Origin: Bacteroidales bacterium
Lineage (GTDB): Bacteria > Bacteroidota > Bacteroidia > Bacteroidales > UBA932
NCBI GenBank assembly: GCA_017429205.1
Contig: JAFRPH010000022.1
Span: 1-31,296 of the forward strand
Direction of reading: 5' to 3'
Length of the DNA stretch: 31,296 nucleotides
In this document: positions 31,123 to 31,296 of the stretch, one piece after another
Position numbering within the stretch: the first letter of the stretch is position 1
How the letters are laid out: every line of letters starts with the position of its first letter
Program-made: the position numbers and the translations under genes
The notes under the pieces: model-generated
Databases searched by the model: none
What the model was told of the DNA's origin: nothing
The model's input: only the letters and a program-made list of their open reading frames with translations

Positions 31123-31296
31123 GTGGACACACTTAGCTACAAGACAGTTTCCCTGAACAAGGCGACTGTGAACAAGGAGTGGCTCGTCATTGATGCAACC
31201 GACCTCATCCTGGGTCGCCTGGCTTCCCGCGTCGCCCTCGTGCTTCGCGGCAAGAACAAGCCCGGCTTCACCCCGCATGTGGACTGTGGCGACAAC
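31123..31296 (+). CDS. rplM: Ribosomal protein L13 (uL13), partial, GTG start
   Basis: The first 58 codons of large-subunit protein L13. From GTG at 31123 the product reads [16 protein letters not shown], then [20 protein letters not shown], then [17 protein letters not shown]. This matches the N-terminus of Bacteroidota L13, including the LGRLAS segment and HVDCGD. No in-frame ATG is nearby, so GTG is the start. The gene continues past the right edge, where rpsI usually follows. It marks the return to core genome after the tandem loci. Confidence 0.95.
   Translation, partial: MDTLSYKTVSLNKATVNKEWLVIDATDLILGRLASRVALVLRGKNKPGFTPHVDCGDN

Overview
The window comes from a GC-rich member of the Bacteroidales (Bacteroidota). 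Four things support this: recurring promoters of the Bacteroidota type (TTG, about 20 nt, TAnnTTTG), paired SusC/SusD genes, a Bacteroidota-type b558 succinate dehydrogenase/fumarate reductase cytochrome b gene, and ribosome-binding sites that mostly lack Shine-Dalgarno sequences. I cannot name a genus. No tRNA, rRNA, CRISPR array, insertion sequence or phage gene is visible.

The left part (1-9200) is core metabolism. The start of sdhC/frdC (minus strand) diverges from pyrH and frr. A four-gene phenylalanine/tyrosine operon follows: prephenate dehydratase, aminotransferase, prephenate dehydrogenase, and a DAHP synthase fused to chorismate mutase. It is preceded by what looks like a complete ribosome-mediated attenuator, with a 16-codon leader peptide containing seven Tyr/Phe codons, a competing hairpin and an intrinsic terminator. 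The operon runs head-on into lpxK (minus strand, cotranscribed with pfkA). The two genes overlap by 44 bp, and each transcript's apparent intrinsic terminator lies inside the coding sequence of the opposing gene. A dus-family tRNA-dihydrouridine synthase closes this part.

The right part (9300-31010) holds two tandem, diverged copies of one polysaccharide-utilization-type locus. Copy A (9399-20070) is SusC, SusD, GH18, DUF1735-LamG, DUF1573, Big2-LamG. Copy B (20337-31006) has the same order plus an extra DUF1735-discoidin lipoprotein. In both copies the SusC TonB-dependent transporter does not end at its last beta strand. It continues through a charged Val/Lys/Glu/Pro linker into a complete OmpA-like peptidoglycan-binding domain. 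Such a transporter would be tethered to the cell wall, and this is the most unusual feature of the window. Both GH18 proteins keep the DGxDxDxE catalytic signature and resemble the endo-beta-N-acetylglucosaminidases of gut Bacteroides N-glycan loci. I infer surface capture and endo-cleavage of a GlcNAc-containing glycan or glycoprotein, with SusCD import. No exo-glycosidase and no regulator (HTCS, ECF sigma/anti-sigma, SusR) lies within the window.

The window ends with the 5' part of rplM, whose promoter abuts and overlaps the terminator of copy B.
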